The notes: generated by a model not told the origin, from the letters alone. 64,000 nt of DNA from Amaricoccus sp. (GCF_017995835.1 NZ_JAGOID010000001.1:1-64000), one strand, 5' to 3'; shown: positions 19,448 through 29,209, numbered from the stretch's first letter. Made by a program: numbers and translations.

Positions 19448-20335
19448 GTGTCCCGCCGCGGCCGCCCCCTCGCCGAGGCGCTCGCCTTCGCGCCTGCGGC
19501 GCTGTCGCTGGGGCTCGTCCGCGCGCTGCCCTGGCGGGCGCGGCTGGGCTTCGGCGGCTGGCTCGGGCGGCGGATCGTGCTCGGCCTGCCGAAGCTCCGC
19601 GGCCGGGTCGACGCCAACCTGCGCTACGTGATGCCGGAGCTTGACGCGAAGGAACGCCGCGCGATTGCGGCCGAGGTCGGCGACAGCTTCGGGCGGACCT
19701 TCGTCGAGACCTTCTGCATGGCCGACTTTCAGGCCGCCCGCGCCTGGATCGCGCCGACGGGTCCGGGCGCGGAAGCCGTCGCCGCCGCGGCGCGCGAAGG
19801 CCGCCCGGCGATTGTCGTCAGCGGCCATCTCGGCCAGTGGGAGGCGGGGCGCGCCTGGGCGAAGGCCACGCACCGCGAGGCGGCCGCGGTCTACCGTCCC
19901 CTCAACAACCGCTGGCTGGAGCCGATCTACCGCCGCCAGCTCGAGATCGGCGGGCGGCCCATGCTGCCCAAGGGCGCCGCCGGCCTGCGCGGCCTGGTCG
20001 CGCATCTGCGCTCGGGCGGGCTCGCCGCGATCCTCGTGGACCAGTACGACCGGCGCGCCCCGCGGCTCGACTTCCTCGGCCGCCCGGCCCCCACGGTGAC
20101 GCTCGCCGCGGACCTGGCGCTGAAGTTCGGCGCGCCCCTCATACCCGGCTGCGGCATCCGCCAGCCGGACGGCGTGAGCATCGCGATCCAGCTCGACCCG
20201 CCGGTGCCGCACACCACGCCCGCCGAGATGATGCAGGTCGTCAACGACAGCCTCGCCCGCCACGTCCGCGCCCATCCCGGCCAGTACCTCTGGCTCCACC
20301 GCCGCTGGACCAAGGACCTCGGCGGCCAGCCGTAG
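19448..20335 (+). CDS. Lipid A-type lauroyl acyltransferase (LpxL/HtrB family)
   Basis: This is a 295-residue inner-membrane acyltransferase that adds a secondary acyl chain to a lipid A precursor. The catalytic HX4E motif is HLGQWE near residue 122. The substrate segments AILVDQYDRRAP and HPGQYLWLHRRWK-like (HPGQYLWLHRRW) are present. The GTG start at 19448 is preceded by CGGAG. Other family members act on different lipids, so the exact acceptor is inferred. Confidence 0.88.
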   Translation: MSRRGRPLAEALAFAPAALSLGLVRALPWRARLGFGGWLGRRIVLGLPKLRGRVDANLRYVMPELDAKERRAIAAEVGDSFGRTFVETFCMADFQAARAWIAPTGPGAEAVAAAAREGRPAIVVSGHLGQWEAGRAWAKATHREAAAVYRPLNNRWLEPIYRRQLEIGGRPMLPKGAAGLRGLVAHLRSGGLAAILVDQYDRRAPRLDFLGRPAPTVTLAADLALKFGAPLIPGCGIRQPDGVSIAIQLDPPVPHTTPAEMMQVVNDSLARHVRAHPGQYLWLHRRWTKDLGGQP

Positions 20336-20372
20336 TTCCCTCGCCGCCGGTGATCCGGACGCGTCCCCTGCC

Positions 20373-21539
20373 CTACCCCTCGATCGGCAGGGCCGTCTCC
20401 ACCAGCCGGGCAAGGAAGGACGCCGCGATCGGGGTCACCGCGTCGTTGTAGTCGTAGGCGGGATGGTGCAGGCCCGCGCCCGGGCCGGCCCCGACGAAGA
20501 CATAGGCCCCCGGCCGCGCCTCCAGCATGTAGGAGAAGTCCTCCGACCCCATCTCGGGCCGGCGGTCCGCGTCGACGTTCGCCGCGCCGACGACCTCGCG
20601 TGCCACCCGGGCGGCGAAGGCCGCCTCGTCGGGATCGTTGCGCGTCACCGGATAGCCGAACTCGTAGTCGAGCTTCGCCTCGACGCCGAAGGCCGCGCCG
20701 ATCGCCGATGTCGCCGACGCCACCGCGTCGGCGATCAGCTCGCGCTCGGCCGCGTCGAGGGTGCGCACCGTGCCCGCGAGCCGCGCCGTCGCCGGCACCA
20801 CGTTGGTCGCGTCCCCGGCATGGATCACCGTGAGCGACAGCACGCCCGAGCGGATCGGGTCGACGCGCCGCGCCGGGATCGCCAGCAGCGCCTGGCCGAG
20901 CGACAGCGCCGCCGCCACCGGATCAACGCAGTCGTGCGGGTGGGCGGCATGGCCGCCGCGCCCGGTCAGGGTGATGTCGAACTGGTCGGCGGCCGCCATG
21001 ATCGCCCCGGGCCGGGTCTCAATCCGGCCGAGCTCGACGCCCGGCGAGTTGTGGAGGCCGAAGACCCGCGAGACGCCGAAGCGCTCCATGATCCCCTCTT
21101 CCACCATCACCCGCGCGCCCCCGGACAGCTCCTCCGATGGCTGGAAGATCAGCGCGACCGTGCCGGCGAAGTTGCGCGTCTCGGCAAGGTAGCGCGCCGC
21201 GGTCAGCAGGATCGTGGTGTGCCCGTCATGCCCGCAGGCGTGCATCACCCCGGGATTGCGCGACTTCCACGGCCGGTCGACCGCCTCCGCGATCGGCAGC
21301 GCGTCCATGTCGGCGCGCAGCCCGACGACCGGCCCCGGCGCACGTCCGCGGATCAGCGCGACGATCCCGGTCCTGGCGATGCCTTCGTGCATCTCGTCGA
21401 CCCCGATCTCGCGCAACCGCTCCGCGACGAAGGCCGCCGTCTCGTACAGGTCGAAATCGAGCTCCGGCATCTCGTGCAGCCGACGCCGCCAGGCGGTCGC
21501 ATCGGCCTCGAACGCCGCGATCCGGTTGATCACCGCCAT
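20373..21539 (-). CDS. M20 amidohydrolase (hippurate hydrolase-like)
   Basis: The protein has 388 residues. This metallopeptidase family hydrolyses N-acyl amino acids or similar amides. The metal and catalytic motifs are LRADMDALPI, MHACGHDGHTT, QPSEELSGGARVMVEEG, GLHN and, near the C-terminus, MGSEDFSYML with HHPAYDYND. All are intact. The substrate is not predictable from sequence. It ends head-on to the acyltransferase gene. Confidence 0.93.
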   Translation of the reverse strand: MAVINRIAAFEADATAWRRRLHEMPELDFDLYETAAFVAERLREIGVDEMHEGIARTGIVALIRGRAPGPVVGLRADMDALPIAEAVDRPWKSRNPGVMHACGHDGHTTILLTAARYLAETRNFAGTVALIFQPSEELSGGARVMVEEGIMERFGVSRVFGLHNSPGVELGRIETRPGAIMAAADQFDITLTGRGGHAAHPHDCVDPVAAALSLGQALLAIPARRVDPIRSGVLSLTVIHAGDATNVVPATARLAGTVRTLDAAERELIADAVASATSAIGAAFGVEAKLDYEFGYPVTRNDPDEAAFAARVAREVVGAANVDADRRPEMGSEDFSYMLEARPGAYVFVGAGPGAGLHHPAYDYNDAVTPIAASFLARLVETALPIEG

Positions 21540-21687
21540 GTCTGTCTCCCCCTCGGCCGGGTCGTGACGACCGATCGCTGGTCGTGCCCGTATAGCCCCC
21601 GGAGACTGGGATCTCCCGGGCGAGAGTCAAGCGGCGAGCACACAGACACAGCCAACACGCGGAAGGTCGGAGCAGGCAAGGCCCTCA

Positions 21688-21833
21688 TACCGGCGAGCCC
21701 ACCAGGTTACCCGGCGCAACACGGGCCAACACGCTCTAACACGCGTGATAGGTAGGGTAACTATCTGAGTACAAACGATAAAAAAGCGAAAGGCCAAAAG
21801 GGGCCGCGAGTCGTTTCATGATCCCGCCCGGTA
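21688..21833 (-). mobile_element. MITE-like element, copy 3 (146 bp)
   Basis: The ends are TACCGGCGAG and CCCGCCCGGTA, with direct TCA duplications at 21685-21687 and 21834-21836. It has an extra unit of about 10 bp (CAACACGCTC) relative to the other copies. The right-hand duplication is the stop codon (TGA on the minus strand) of gph, so the insertion recreated that stop exactly. Confidence 0.88.
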
Positions 21834-22502
21834 TCAGGCGGGAACCAGGCGCTCGAGAAGCGCGGGCAGCGCGGCATAGTCGTCGAGCATCGCCTCCGGC
21901 TCCATCGCGGCGACGGCCTCCCCCTCCGGTCCGAAGCCGACGAGGACGCAGGGCACCCCCGCCGCGAGCGCGGCCTCGCGGTCATTGGCCGTGTCGCCGA
22001 CCAGCACGGACCGCTCCCGCGTGCCGCCGGCGCGGGCGATCGTCTCGAGGAGATGCAGCGGATCGGGCTTGCGCACCGCGAGGCTGTCCGCCCCAAGCAT
22101 GGCGCGAAAGCGCTGGCGGATCCCCAGCGCCGCCAGCAGCGTCTCGGCCAGCGCCGCGGGCTTGTTGGTGCAGATGGCGAGACCCCAGCCGTCCGCCTCC
22201 AGCGCGTCCAGCGCCGGCACGACGCCGGGATAGAGCCGGGTGTGACGGGCGATGTCGGCCGCATAGGCTTCGAGGAGGCGCGGATAGCCGGCCTCCACGC
22301 GGTCGGCCTCCCACCCGCCAGTCGCGCGCGCCATGCCGGCCCGCAGCATCGCCCGTCCGCCGGCGAAGGCGTGGACCTTGTCCGCCTCCGGATCGAGCGG
22401 CGCGCCGAAGCCCGCCTCGGCGAGCGCGGCATTGGCGGCGGCGATCAGGTCGGCCGAGGTGTCGGCGAGGGTGCCGTCGAGGTCGAACACGGCGAGGCGC
22501 AT
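21834..22502 (-). CDS. gph: Phosphoglycolate phosphatase
   Basis: This is a 222-residue HAD-superfamily phosphatase that salvages 2-phosphoglycolate. HAD motif I is FDLDGTLADT at residues 5-14, motif II is ICTNKP, and motif IV is VGDTANDREAA. The ATG at 22502 is chosen because motif I must sit at the N-terminus. The stop codon is part of a MITE target duplication. It is divergent from glmU. Confidence 0.92.
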   Translation of the reverse strand: MRLAVFDLDGTLADTSADLIAAANAALAEAGFGAPLDPEADKVHAFAGGRAMLRAGMARATGGWEADRVEAGYPRLLEAYAADIARHTRLYPGVVPALDALEADGWGLAICTNKPAALAETLLAALGIRQRFRAMLGADSLAVRKPDPLHLLETIARAGGTRERSVLVGDTANDREAALAAGVPCVLVGFGPEGEAVAAMEPEAMLDDYAALPALLERLVPA

Positions 22503-22631
22503 GGGCTCCTTCTGGCGCCTCCACGCGGCCGCAGCAACCTGGCGAAACAATATCTGAAGCCTTGCGGCCTTTCCCTGCCCCGCGAGCGCAGGCTAGAAGC
22601 CTGCGGAAACCGACTGCGCCGGAGACCGCCC

Positions 22632-23984
22632 ATGCCAACCGCCGTCATCCTGCTCGCCGCCGGCGAGGGCACGCGCATGAACTCGGACATCCCCAAGCCG
22701 CTGCACCGTCTCGCCGGCGCGCCGCTGATCGCCCATGCCCTCGCCGCCGCCCGCGCGCTCGGGCCCGAGCGGATCGTCGTCGTCACCGGCCACGGCGCCG
22801 AGGCGGTCGAGGCCGCGCTCGCCGGGATCGCCCCCGAGGCGGTGGTCGCGGTGCAGGCGGAGCGCAAGGGCACCGGCCACGCCGTCCTGCAAGCGGCCGG
22901 GGCGCTCGGCGACTTCGCCGGCGACGTAGTCGTGCTCTATGCCGACACGCCCTTCGTGCAGGCCGACACGTTGCAGGCGATGCTCGACGCGCGCATCGGC
23001 GGGGCGGCCGTCGTCGTGCTCGGCTTCGAGGCGGCGGAGCCCGGCGGCTACGGCCGACTGGTCCGCGGCGCCGACGGCGGGCTCGAGGCGATCGTCGAGG
23101 CGCGCGAGGCGACCGCCGCCGAGAAGGCGATCACGCTCTGCAACTCCGGCGTCGTCGCCGCGGACCGGGCGCTGCTCTTCGGGCTTCTCGGCGAGGTGCG
23201 GCCCGACAACGCCAAGGGCGAGTACTACCTTACCGACGTGGTGGGTCTCGCACGCCGCCGCGGGCTCGCCGCCGCCGCCATCGTCTGCCCGGAGGCCGAG
23301 ACGCTCGGCGTGAACTCCCGCGCCGATCTCGCCGGCGCCGAAGCCGCCTTTCAGGCGCGAGCCCGCGCCGAGGCGATGGCGAACGGCGCGACGCTGACGG
23401 ACCCCGCGACGGTATGGTTCGCCTTCGACACCGTGATCGGTCGCGACGTGGAGATCGGCCCGAACGTCGTCTTCGGCCCCGAGGTCACGGTCGAGAGCGG
23501 CGCCACGATCCGGGCCTTCTGCCACCTCGAGGGCTGCCACGTCAGCCGCGGGGCGGTCGTCGGCCCCTTCGCCCGCCTGCGTCCGGGCGCGGAGCTCGCC
23601 GAGGACGTCCACGTCGGCAACTTCGTCGAGGTCAAGAACGCCATCGTCGAGGAAGGCGCCAAGGTGAACCATCTCACCTATATCGGCGACGCCCGCGTGG
23701 GCGCGCGCGCCAACATCGGCGCGGGGACGATCACCTGCAACTACGACGGCGTGTTCAAGCACCGCACCGAGATCGGCGCCGGGGCCTTCATCGGCTCCAA
23801 CGCCGCCCTCGTCGCGCCGGTGCGCATCGGCGCGCACGCGGTCGTCGCGGCCGGCTCGACGATCACCGAGGACGTCCCCGAAGGCAGCCTCGCGCTCGGC
23901 CGGGCGCGCCAGTCGGTCAAGGCCGGGCTCGGGCAACGGTTGATGGAGCGGCTGCGCGCCGCCAGGGCGCGGGGAGCTCACTGA
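22632..23984 (+). CDS. glmU: Bifunctional GlcNAc-1-P uridylyltransferase / GlcN-1-P acetyltransferase
   Basis: This enzyme catalyses the last two steps to UDP-GlcNAc, the precursor of peptidoglycan and lipid A. The protein has 450 residues. The N-terminal pyrophosphorylase domain carries LLAAGEGTRM and PKPLHRLAGAPLI, with YADTP holding the metal-site Asp. The C-terminal left-handed beta-helix has hexapeptide repeats from about residue 260, with VEVKNAIVEEGAKVNHLTYI and AGTITCNYDG. It sits one base before glmS, an apparent two-gene operon. Confidence 0.97.
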   Translation: MPTAVILLAAGEGTRMNSDIPKPLHRLAGAPLIAHALAAARALGPERIVVVTGHGAEAVEAALAGIAPEAVVAVQAERKGTGHAVLQAAGALGDFAGDVVVLYADTPFVQADTLQAMLDARIGGAAVVVLGFEAAEPGGYGRLVRGADGGLEAIVEAREATAAEKAITLCNSGVVAADRALLFGLLGEVRPDNAKGEYYLTDVVGLARRRGLAAAAIVCPEAETLGVNSRADLAGAEAAFQARARAEAMANGATLTDPATVWFAFDTVIGRDVEIGPNVVFGPEVTVESGATIRAFCHLEGCHVSRGAVVGPFARLRPGAELAEDVHVGNFVEVKNAIVEEGAKVNHLTYIGDARVGARANIGAGTITCNYDGVFKHRTEIGAGAFIGSNAALVAPVRIGAHAVVAAGSTITEDVPEGSLALGRARQSVKAGLGQRLMERLRAARARGAH

Positions 23985-23985
23985 G

Positions 23986-25803
23986 ATGTGCGGCATCATC
24001 GGAATGCTGGGCAACCACGAGGTCGCCCCGCTGATCGTCGAGTCGCTGAAGCGGCTGGAGTATCGCGGCTACGACAGCGCCGGGATCGCCACGATCCACG
24101 AGGGACGCATCGCGCGGCGGCGCGCGCTCGGCAAGCTGATCGCGCTCTCCGACCTGCTCGTCGAGGATCCGATCCGCGGCCGCGCCGGCGTCGGGCACAC
24201 CCGCTGGGCGACGCACGGCGCGCCCTCGATCCGCAACGCCCATCCCCACGCCACGGGCCGGGTGGCGGTGGTCCACAACGGCATCGTGGAGAACTTCCGC
24301 GCGCTCCGCGCCGAGATGGAGGCCGAAGGCCGGACGTTCGAGAGCGAGACCGACACCGAGGTGGTCGCGCACCTCGTCGACCGGGGGCTCGGGAACGGCG
24401 GCGATCCCCTGTCGGCGGTGCGCGCGGCGCTGGCGCGGCTCGAAGGCGCCTTCGCGCTGGTGTTTCTGTTCGAGGGCGAGGACGACCTGCTCATCGTCGC
24501 GCGGCGCGGCTCGCCCCTCGCCATCGGCTATGGCGACGGCGAGATGTACGTCGGCTCGGACGCGCTCGCGCTCGGGCCGCTCACCAACCGCATCGCCTAT
24601 CTCGAGGAGGGCGACCACGCCCGCATCACCCGGACCTCGGCGGAGATCTTCGACGCTGCGGGCACGCCCGTCCGGCGCGAGATCCAGTCGATGCCGGCCG
24701 AGGCGTTCAGCGCCGAGAAGGGCCCCTACAAGCACTTCATGGCCAAGGAAATCCACGAGCAGCCGACCGTCCTCGGCAATGCGCTCGGCAAGTATCTCTC
24801 GCCCTCGCGCGACCGGGTGGCGCTGCCCGAGGGCATCGACCTCGCGGGCGTCGAGCGGCTGTCGCTCGTCGCCTGCGGCACGGCGCACTATGCCTGCCAC
24901 GTGGCGCGCTACTGGTTCGAGAGCATCGCGCGGCTGCCGGTCGAGATCGAGGTCGCCTCGGAGTTCCGCTACCGCGAGCCGCCGCTCGGCTCGGGGGCGA
25001 TGGGGATCTTCGTCAGCCAGTCGGGCGAGACCGCCGACACGCTCGCCGCGCTGCGCTACGTCCGCGCGCAGGGGGCGCGGGTGGTCTCGGTGATCAACGT
25101 CCCCTCGTCGACCATCGCCCGCGAGAGCGACCTCGCCCTGCCGATCCTCGCCGGGCCGGAGATCGGCGTCGCCTCGACCAAGGCCTTCACCTGCCAGCTC
25201 CTCGTCCTCGCCGTCCTCGCCATCGCCGCCGCCCGCGCCCGGGGCGCGATCGACGCGGCCGAGGAGGCGAGGCTCGCCGCCGCCCTCGGCGGCCTGCCCG
25301 GGCTCATGGCCCAGGCGCTGGCGCAGGAGCACCAGGTCGCCGAGGTCGCCCGCAGCGTCTCGCGGGCGCGCGACGTGCTCTTCATCGGGCGCGGCTCCAT
25401 GTATCCGCTTGCGCTCGAAGGCGCGCTGAAGCTGAAGGAGATCAGCTACATCCACGCCGAAGGTTATGCGGCTGGCGAGCTGAAGCACGGCCCCATCGCC
25501 CTCGTCGACGAGGAGACCCCGGTGGTCGCGCTCGCGCCTTCGGACGCGCTCTTCGACAAGACGGTCTCGAACATCCACGAGGTGATGGCGCGGGGCGGCC
25601 AGGTGGTGCTGCTCTCCGACGCGGCCGGCGCCGCCCACGCCGGCGAGATCGGCGAGGCGCTGATCCTGCCCGCCTGCGACCCGTTCGTGGCGCCGATCCT
25701 CTACGCCGCGCCGGTTCAGCTCCTCGCCTATCACGCGGCCGTGCTGAAGGGCACCGACGTCGACCAGCCGCGCAATCTCGCGAAGTCCGTCACCGTGGAA
25801 TAG
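23986..25803 (+). CDS. glmS: Glucosamine-6-phosphate synthase (isomerizing)
   Basis: This enzyme makes glucosamine-6-phosphate from fructose-6-phosphate and glutamine. The protein has 605 residues. The N-terminal glutaminase begins with the nucleophile Cys2 (MCGIIGMLG) and has HTRWATHG and HNGIVEN. Two SIS domains follow (ACGTAHYACHVARYW, SQSGETADT, GRGSMYPLALEGALKLKEIS) and the protein ends LAKSVTVE. It is directly downstream of glmU. No glmS ribozyme is seen; the gap is one base. Confidence 0.97.
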   Translation: MCGIIGMLGNHEVAPLIVESLKRLEYRGYDSAGIATIHEGRIARRRALGKLIALSDLLVEDPIRGRAGVGHTRWATHGAPSIRNAHPHATGRVAVVHNGIVENFRALRAEMEAEGRTFESETDTEVVAHLVDRGLGNGGDPLSAVRAALARLEGAFALVFLFEGEDDLLIVARRGSPLAIGYGDGEMYVGSDALALGPLTNRIAYLEEGDHARITRTSAEIFDAAGTPVRREIQSMPAEAFSAEKGPYKHFMAKEIHEQPTVLGNALGKYLSPSRDRVALPEGIDLAGVERLSLVACGTAHYACHVARYWFESIARLPVEIEVASEFRYREPPLGSGAMGIFVSQSGETADTLAALRYVRAQGARVVSVINVPSSTIARESDLALPILAGPEIGVASTKAFTCQLLVLAVLAIAAARARGAIDAAEEARLAAALGGLPGLMAQALAQEHQVAEVARSVSRARDVLFIGRGSMYPLALEGALKLKEISYIHAEGYAAGELKHGPIALVDEETPVVALAPSDALFDKTVSNIHEVMARGGQVVLLSDAAGAAHAGEIGEALILPACDPFVAPILYAAPVQLLAYHAAVLKGTDVDQPRNLAKSVTVE

Positions 25804-25872
25804 AGCGCCCGCTGGGCATCGCGGCCGAAACCGGCTATGCCGCGCCCGTTCCGCGAGACGAGGCGCGCCCTG

Positions 25873-26595
25873 ATGATCCTCTACCCCGCCATCGACCTCA
25901 AGGACGGCCATTGCGTCCGCCTGCTGCGTGGCGACATGGCCGCGGCGACGGTGTTCGGGACCGACCCGGCCGCGCAGGCCCGGACCTTCGTCGCGGCAGG
26001 CTGCCGCTGGCTCCATCTCGTCGACCTCGACGGAGCCTTCGCCGGCGCGCCGAAGAACGCCGCCGCGGTCGAGGCGATCCTCGCCGCCGTCGACGTCCCC
26101 GTGCAGCTCGGCGGCGGCATACGCGACATGGCGACGCTGGAGCGCTGGCTCGCGCGTGGCGTGCGCCGGGCGATCCTCGGCACCGCCGCGGTGCGCGACC
26201 CCGCCTTCGTCCGCGCCGCCGCCGCCGCCCATCCCGGCCGCATCGCCGTCGGCATCGACGCCCGCGACGGCCGCGTCGCGATCGAGGGCTGGGCCGAGAC
26301 CACCGCCACGACCGCGACCGAGCTTGCGCGCCGTTTCGAGGACGCCGGCGTCGCCGCGATCGTCTACACCGACATCGAGCGCGACGGCGCCATGGCCGGC
26401 CCGAACGTGGCGGCGACCGCGGCGCTCGCCCGCGCCGTGGCGATCCCGGTGATCGCCTCGGGCGGCGTCTCCTCGCTCGACGACCTGCGCGCGCTGAAGG
26501 CGAGCGGGGCGCCCCTCGACGGCGCCATCTCGGGCCGCGCCCTCTATGAAGGCAGGCTCGACCTCGCCGCCGCCATCCGGCTGCTGGAGGACTGA
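25873..26595 (+). CDS. hisA: ProFAR isomerase HisA
   Basis: This is a 240-residue (beta/alpha)8 isomerase of histidine biosynthesis. The catalytic Asp lies in [13 protein letters not shown] and the second in YTDIERDGA. Phosphate-binding loops QLGGGIRD and ASGGVSS are present. It is isolated from other his genes in this window. The ATG at 25873 matches the conserved [10 protein letters not shown] opening. It abuts the lysE-type gene with no spacer. Confidence 0.94.
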   Translation: MILYPAIDLKDGHCVRLLRGDMAAATVFGTDPAAQARTFVAAGCRWLHLVDLDGAFAGAPKNAAAVEAILAAVDVPVQLGGGIRDMATLERWLARGVRRAILGTAAVRDPAFVRAAAAAHPGRIAVGIDARDGRVAIEGWAETTATTATELARRFEDAGVAAIVYTDIERDGAMAGPNVAATAALARAVAIPVIASGGVSSLDDLRALKASGAPLDGAISGRALYEGRLDLAAAIRLLED

Positions 26596-27216
26596 ATGAG
26601 CGTCGAGACCTGGGCCGCCTTCGCCGCCGCCTCCGCCGTTCTCCTCCTCATTCCCGGCCCGACGGTCCTCCTCGTCGTGTCCTACGCGCTCGGCCGCGGC
26701 TGGAAGGTCGCCGCGCCGGTCGCGACCGGCGTCGCGCTGGGCGACCTCACCGCCATGACCCTCTCCATGCTCGGCGTCGGCGCCCTGCTCGCATCCTCCG
26801 CCGCGCTCTTCACCGCGCTGAAATGGATCGGCGCCGCCTACCTCGTCTGGCTCGGGATCAAGCTCTGGCGCGCCGGCGCCGCGTTGGACGCCGAGGCCCG
26901 CACCGACCCGGTCTTCCCGGCCCGGATGCTCGCCCATGCCTGGATCGTCACGACGCTCAACCCGAAGTCCATCGTGTTCTTCGTGGCTTTCCTGCCGCAG
27001 TTCATCGACCCTGAACGAGCGTTCTGGCCGCAGATGGCGATCTTCGAGGCGACGTTCGTCGTGCTCGCGTTCCTGAACGCCTTCGCCTACGCGATCCTCG
27101 CCGCCCGCGCGCGCCGCCTCGCGGCAAGCCCGAAGGCGGTCCGTCTCGTCAACCGCGCCGGCGGCGCGGCGCTGATCGCCGCTGGCGCGGCGGCCGCCAC
27201 GATGCGCTCCACCTGA
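26596..27216 (+). CDS. LysE family translocator
   Basis: This is a 206-residue inner-membrane exporter with about six helices and the family motif IPGPTVLLVVSYALGRGWK near residue 17. The family (LysE/RhtB) exports amino acids or related solutes; the substrate is unknown. The ATG begins immediately after the hisA stop, which suggests co-transcription. Confidence 0.9.
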   Translation: MSVETWAAFAAASAVLLLIPGPTVLLVVSYALGRGWKVAAPVATGVALGDLTAMTLSMLGVGALLASSAALFTALKWIGAAYLVWLGIKLWRAGAALDAEARTDPVFPARMLAHAWIVTTLNPKSIVFFVAFLPQFIDPERAFWPQMAIFEATFVVLAFLNAFAYAILAARARRLAASPKAVRLVNRAGGAALIAAGAAAATMRST

Positions 27217-27287
27217 CCGTGACCGCGCTGACCCGCCTCCGCACCGCGCAGTCCGATCCGGCTCTGGGTTTGTCTGATGTCATATGA

Positions 27288-27322
27288 AATCCACTTCGCA
27301 CCCGACCGCAATGCGGTGGATT
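27288..27322 (+). terminator. Imperfect hairpin downstream of the lysE-type gene
   Basis: AATCCAC (27288-27294) pairs with GTGGATT (27316-27322), and an inner CGCA (27297-27300) pairs with TGCG (27312-27315). There is no T-tract. It may mark the end of the hisA-lysE transcript. The rest of the 27217-27410 gap shows nothing else. Confidence 0.3.
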
Positions 27323-27410
27323 GAATCACCCTCCGCCGCAAACGCGCTCACAAGTCCCGGCTTCCGCGAACCGGGTCGGGTGTGCTAGCGAATCGTCGCT
27401 GCTGCGGAGA

Positions 27411-28064
27411 TTGCCGATTCGCCTGATTCGTTTTCTCCTGACCGGGCTCGTCCTGGCGCTCTCGGTCTGCGCGGCCGCGGCCGCGGAGGGCGAGGGCTCG
27501 TGGTACCGGCTCTACCCGTTGCGCGGCCCCTGCGCCGGCAACTGCGCCACGGCGGTCTATGCCGGCTGGTATGTCGACAACTCGATGGGCCAGGTCCTCG
27601 TCACCAGCCCCGAAACGCCGTTCACCTGGGACTACGAGGGCGACTACCTCGTCGCCACCACCATCTCGCGCCGCATCGCCACGCTCTGGCGCCACGTCGA
27701 CGTCGAGCCCGAGCTCGGCATCGGCCAGCGCTGGAAGGAGCAGGACGAGACCGAGGTCTGGGGCGCCTTCTTCTTCCGCTGGCGCGGCTTCCCGTGGGAC
27801 GGGACCATCGTCACCACCGCCGCCGTCTCGACCGGCTTCAACTACGCCACCGACATCTCGGAGAAGGAACAGGATCGCGCCAACGACGGCGAGGGGTCGC
27901 GGCTGATGCACTTCTTCGCGCCCGAGATCACCTTCGCCCTGCCGAGTCGCCCGCAATACGAGCTTCTCTTCCGCTTCCACCACCGCTCGGGCATCTTCGG
28001 CCTCGTTTCCGACGCCTGGGGCGGCGCGCAGTACGGCACGATCGGCCTGCGCATCCGCTTCTGA
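27411..28064 (+). CDS. Hypothetical exported beta-barrel-like protein
   Basis: A signal peptide (LIRFLLTGLVLALSVCAAAA) is followed by about 190 residues rich in amphipathic strands and aromatics, ending in RIRF. An aromatic C-terminal residue is typical of outer-membrane barrels. The start is uncertain: TTG at 27411 fits the signal peptide but has its GGAG too close, and TTG at 27321 lies in a hairpin. There is a Cys pair (PCAGNCA) near the mature N-terminus. The family was not recognised. Confidence 0.65.
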   Translation: MPIRLIRFLLTGLVLALSVCAAAAAEGEGSWYRLYPLRGPCAGNCATAVYAGWYVDNSMGQVLVTSPETPFTWDYEGDYLVATTISRRIATLWRHVDVEPELGIGQRWKEQDETEVWGAFFFRWRGFPWDGTIVTTAAVSTGFNYATDISEKEQDRANDGEGSRLMHFFAPEITFALPSRPQYELLFRFHHRSGIFGLVSDAWGGAQYGTIGLRIRF

Positions 28065-28126
28065 AGGGGCTCCCGCGGGAGGATCGGGCCGGACCCGGAG
28101 GCACGGCCCGATCGGCGCTGACCGCG

Positions 28127-29170
28127 TCAGCTACGATAGGGCGGACCGGCGCGCTCCATCACCGCGGCGTAGTCCTTGAGGATCTGCACCACCTTGGCCT
28201 TGCGCTCGCTCTCGGCGGCGATGCCGTCCCAGAACACCTCCGCCGCCGCCTGCACCGTCGCCCATTCCTCGGCCGGAATCGTGGTCAGCTCCAGGTCGCC
28301 CGAGGTGCGGTAGTGCGCCTCGCCCCACCAGTACCAGTGCTGGCGGTAATAGTTCGAGCTGTCCATGCTGAGCAGGTAGAGCTGCTTCAGATGCTCCGGC
28401 ACCTCCGCCCAGCGCTCGGAGTTGACGAAGTATGAACCGATCCAGCCGCCGTTGATGTTGTTGGTCAGGTAGTATTTCAGCACGTTCGACCAGCCGACCG
28501 AATGGATCTCGGTCGCGCCGCACCACCAGATGCCGTCGAGCTCGCCGGTCTGCATGGCGACCTCGACATCCTCCCAGGGCAGCGTCACCGGCACGACGCC
28601 GAACTGGGTCAGGAACCGCCCCGCGGTGGGGAAGGTGAAGATGCGCTTGCCCTGCAGGTCGGCGAGGCTCTTGACCGGCACGGTGGTGCCGAGGTTGCAC
28701 GGATCCCAGGCCCCGGCCCCGAGCCAGGTCACGCCGGTGTCGGCATAGGCCTCCTGCCAGATCTCGTTCAGGCCGTAGTTGTGGAACAGCGCCGGCACGT
28801 CGAGGCTGTAGAGCGTCGCGAAGGGGAAGTACGCCCCGAACACCGCGACGTCGGCGGGCGAGCCCATCGAGTCGTCGTCCGACTGCGCGGCGTCGATCGT
28901 CCCCTGCTGCACGGCGCGGAACAGCTCGCCCTGCGGCACCAGCTGGTCGGCGAAATAGAGCTCGATCTCCATCTCGCCGTTGGCCGCCTTGTTGAACGCC
29001 TCGATCGAGGGCTGGATCACGTATGCGCCGAGCGGCGCGCCGGCATAGGTCTGGAGGCGCCACTTTATCGGCGCCTGCGCCTTGACGTAGGGGGCGGCGA
29101 GGGTGGAGGCGCCGATCGCGCCGGCGCCGGCGAGGCCGGCCCGTTTCAGGAATCCGCGGCGGTCAGTCAT
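28127..29170 (-). CDS. dctP: TRAP transporter substrate-binding protein (DctP family)
   Basis: This is a 347-residue periplasmic receptor that captures an organic acid or similar solute for the DctQM permease. The N-terminus has a Tat-type signal (DRRGFLKRAGLAGAGAIGAS) with cleavage near AQA. The ligand region is recognisable in VKSLADLQGKRIFTFP and GELDGIWW. Aromatic residues are frequent, and the ligand is unknown. It is the first gene in coordinate order of a minus-strand TRAP set, downstream of dctQ and dctM in transcription. Confidence 0.92.
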   Translation of the reverse strand: MTDRRGFLKRAGLAGAGAIGASTLAAPYVKAQAPIKWRLQTYAGAPLGAYVIQPSIEAFNKAANGEMEIELYFADQLVPQGELFRAVQQGTIDAAQSDDDSMGSPADVAVFGAYFPFATLYSLDVPALFHNYGLNEIWQEAYADTGVTWLGAGAWDPCNLGTTVPVKSLADLQGKRIFTFPTAGRFLTQFGVVPVTLPWEDVEVAMQTGELDGIWWCGATEIHSVGWSNVLKYYLTNNINGGWIGSYFVNSERWAEVPEHLKQLYLLSMDSSNYYRQHWYWWGEAHYRTSGDLELTTIPAEEWATVQAAAEVFWDGIAAESERKAKVVQILKDYAAVMERAGPPYRS

Positions 29171-29209
29171 GGTCGTTCTCCTTCTCCCTGTTGTTTCTTC
29201 TGTCGGTCG

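Noticed and set aside
23980..23990. glmS ribozyme
   Set aside because: The glmU-glmS gap is one base, so there is no room for one, and the lineage normally lacks it.
23917..26937. Minus-strand open frame of about 1000 codons opposite glmS-hisA-lysE
   Set aside because: It is antisense to conserved genes, with no motif or start signal.
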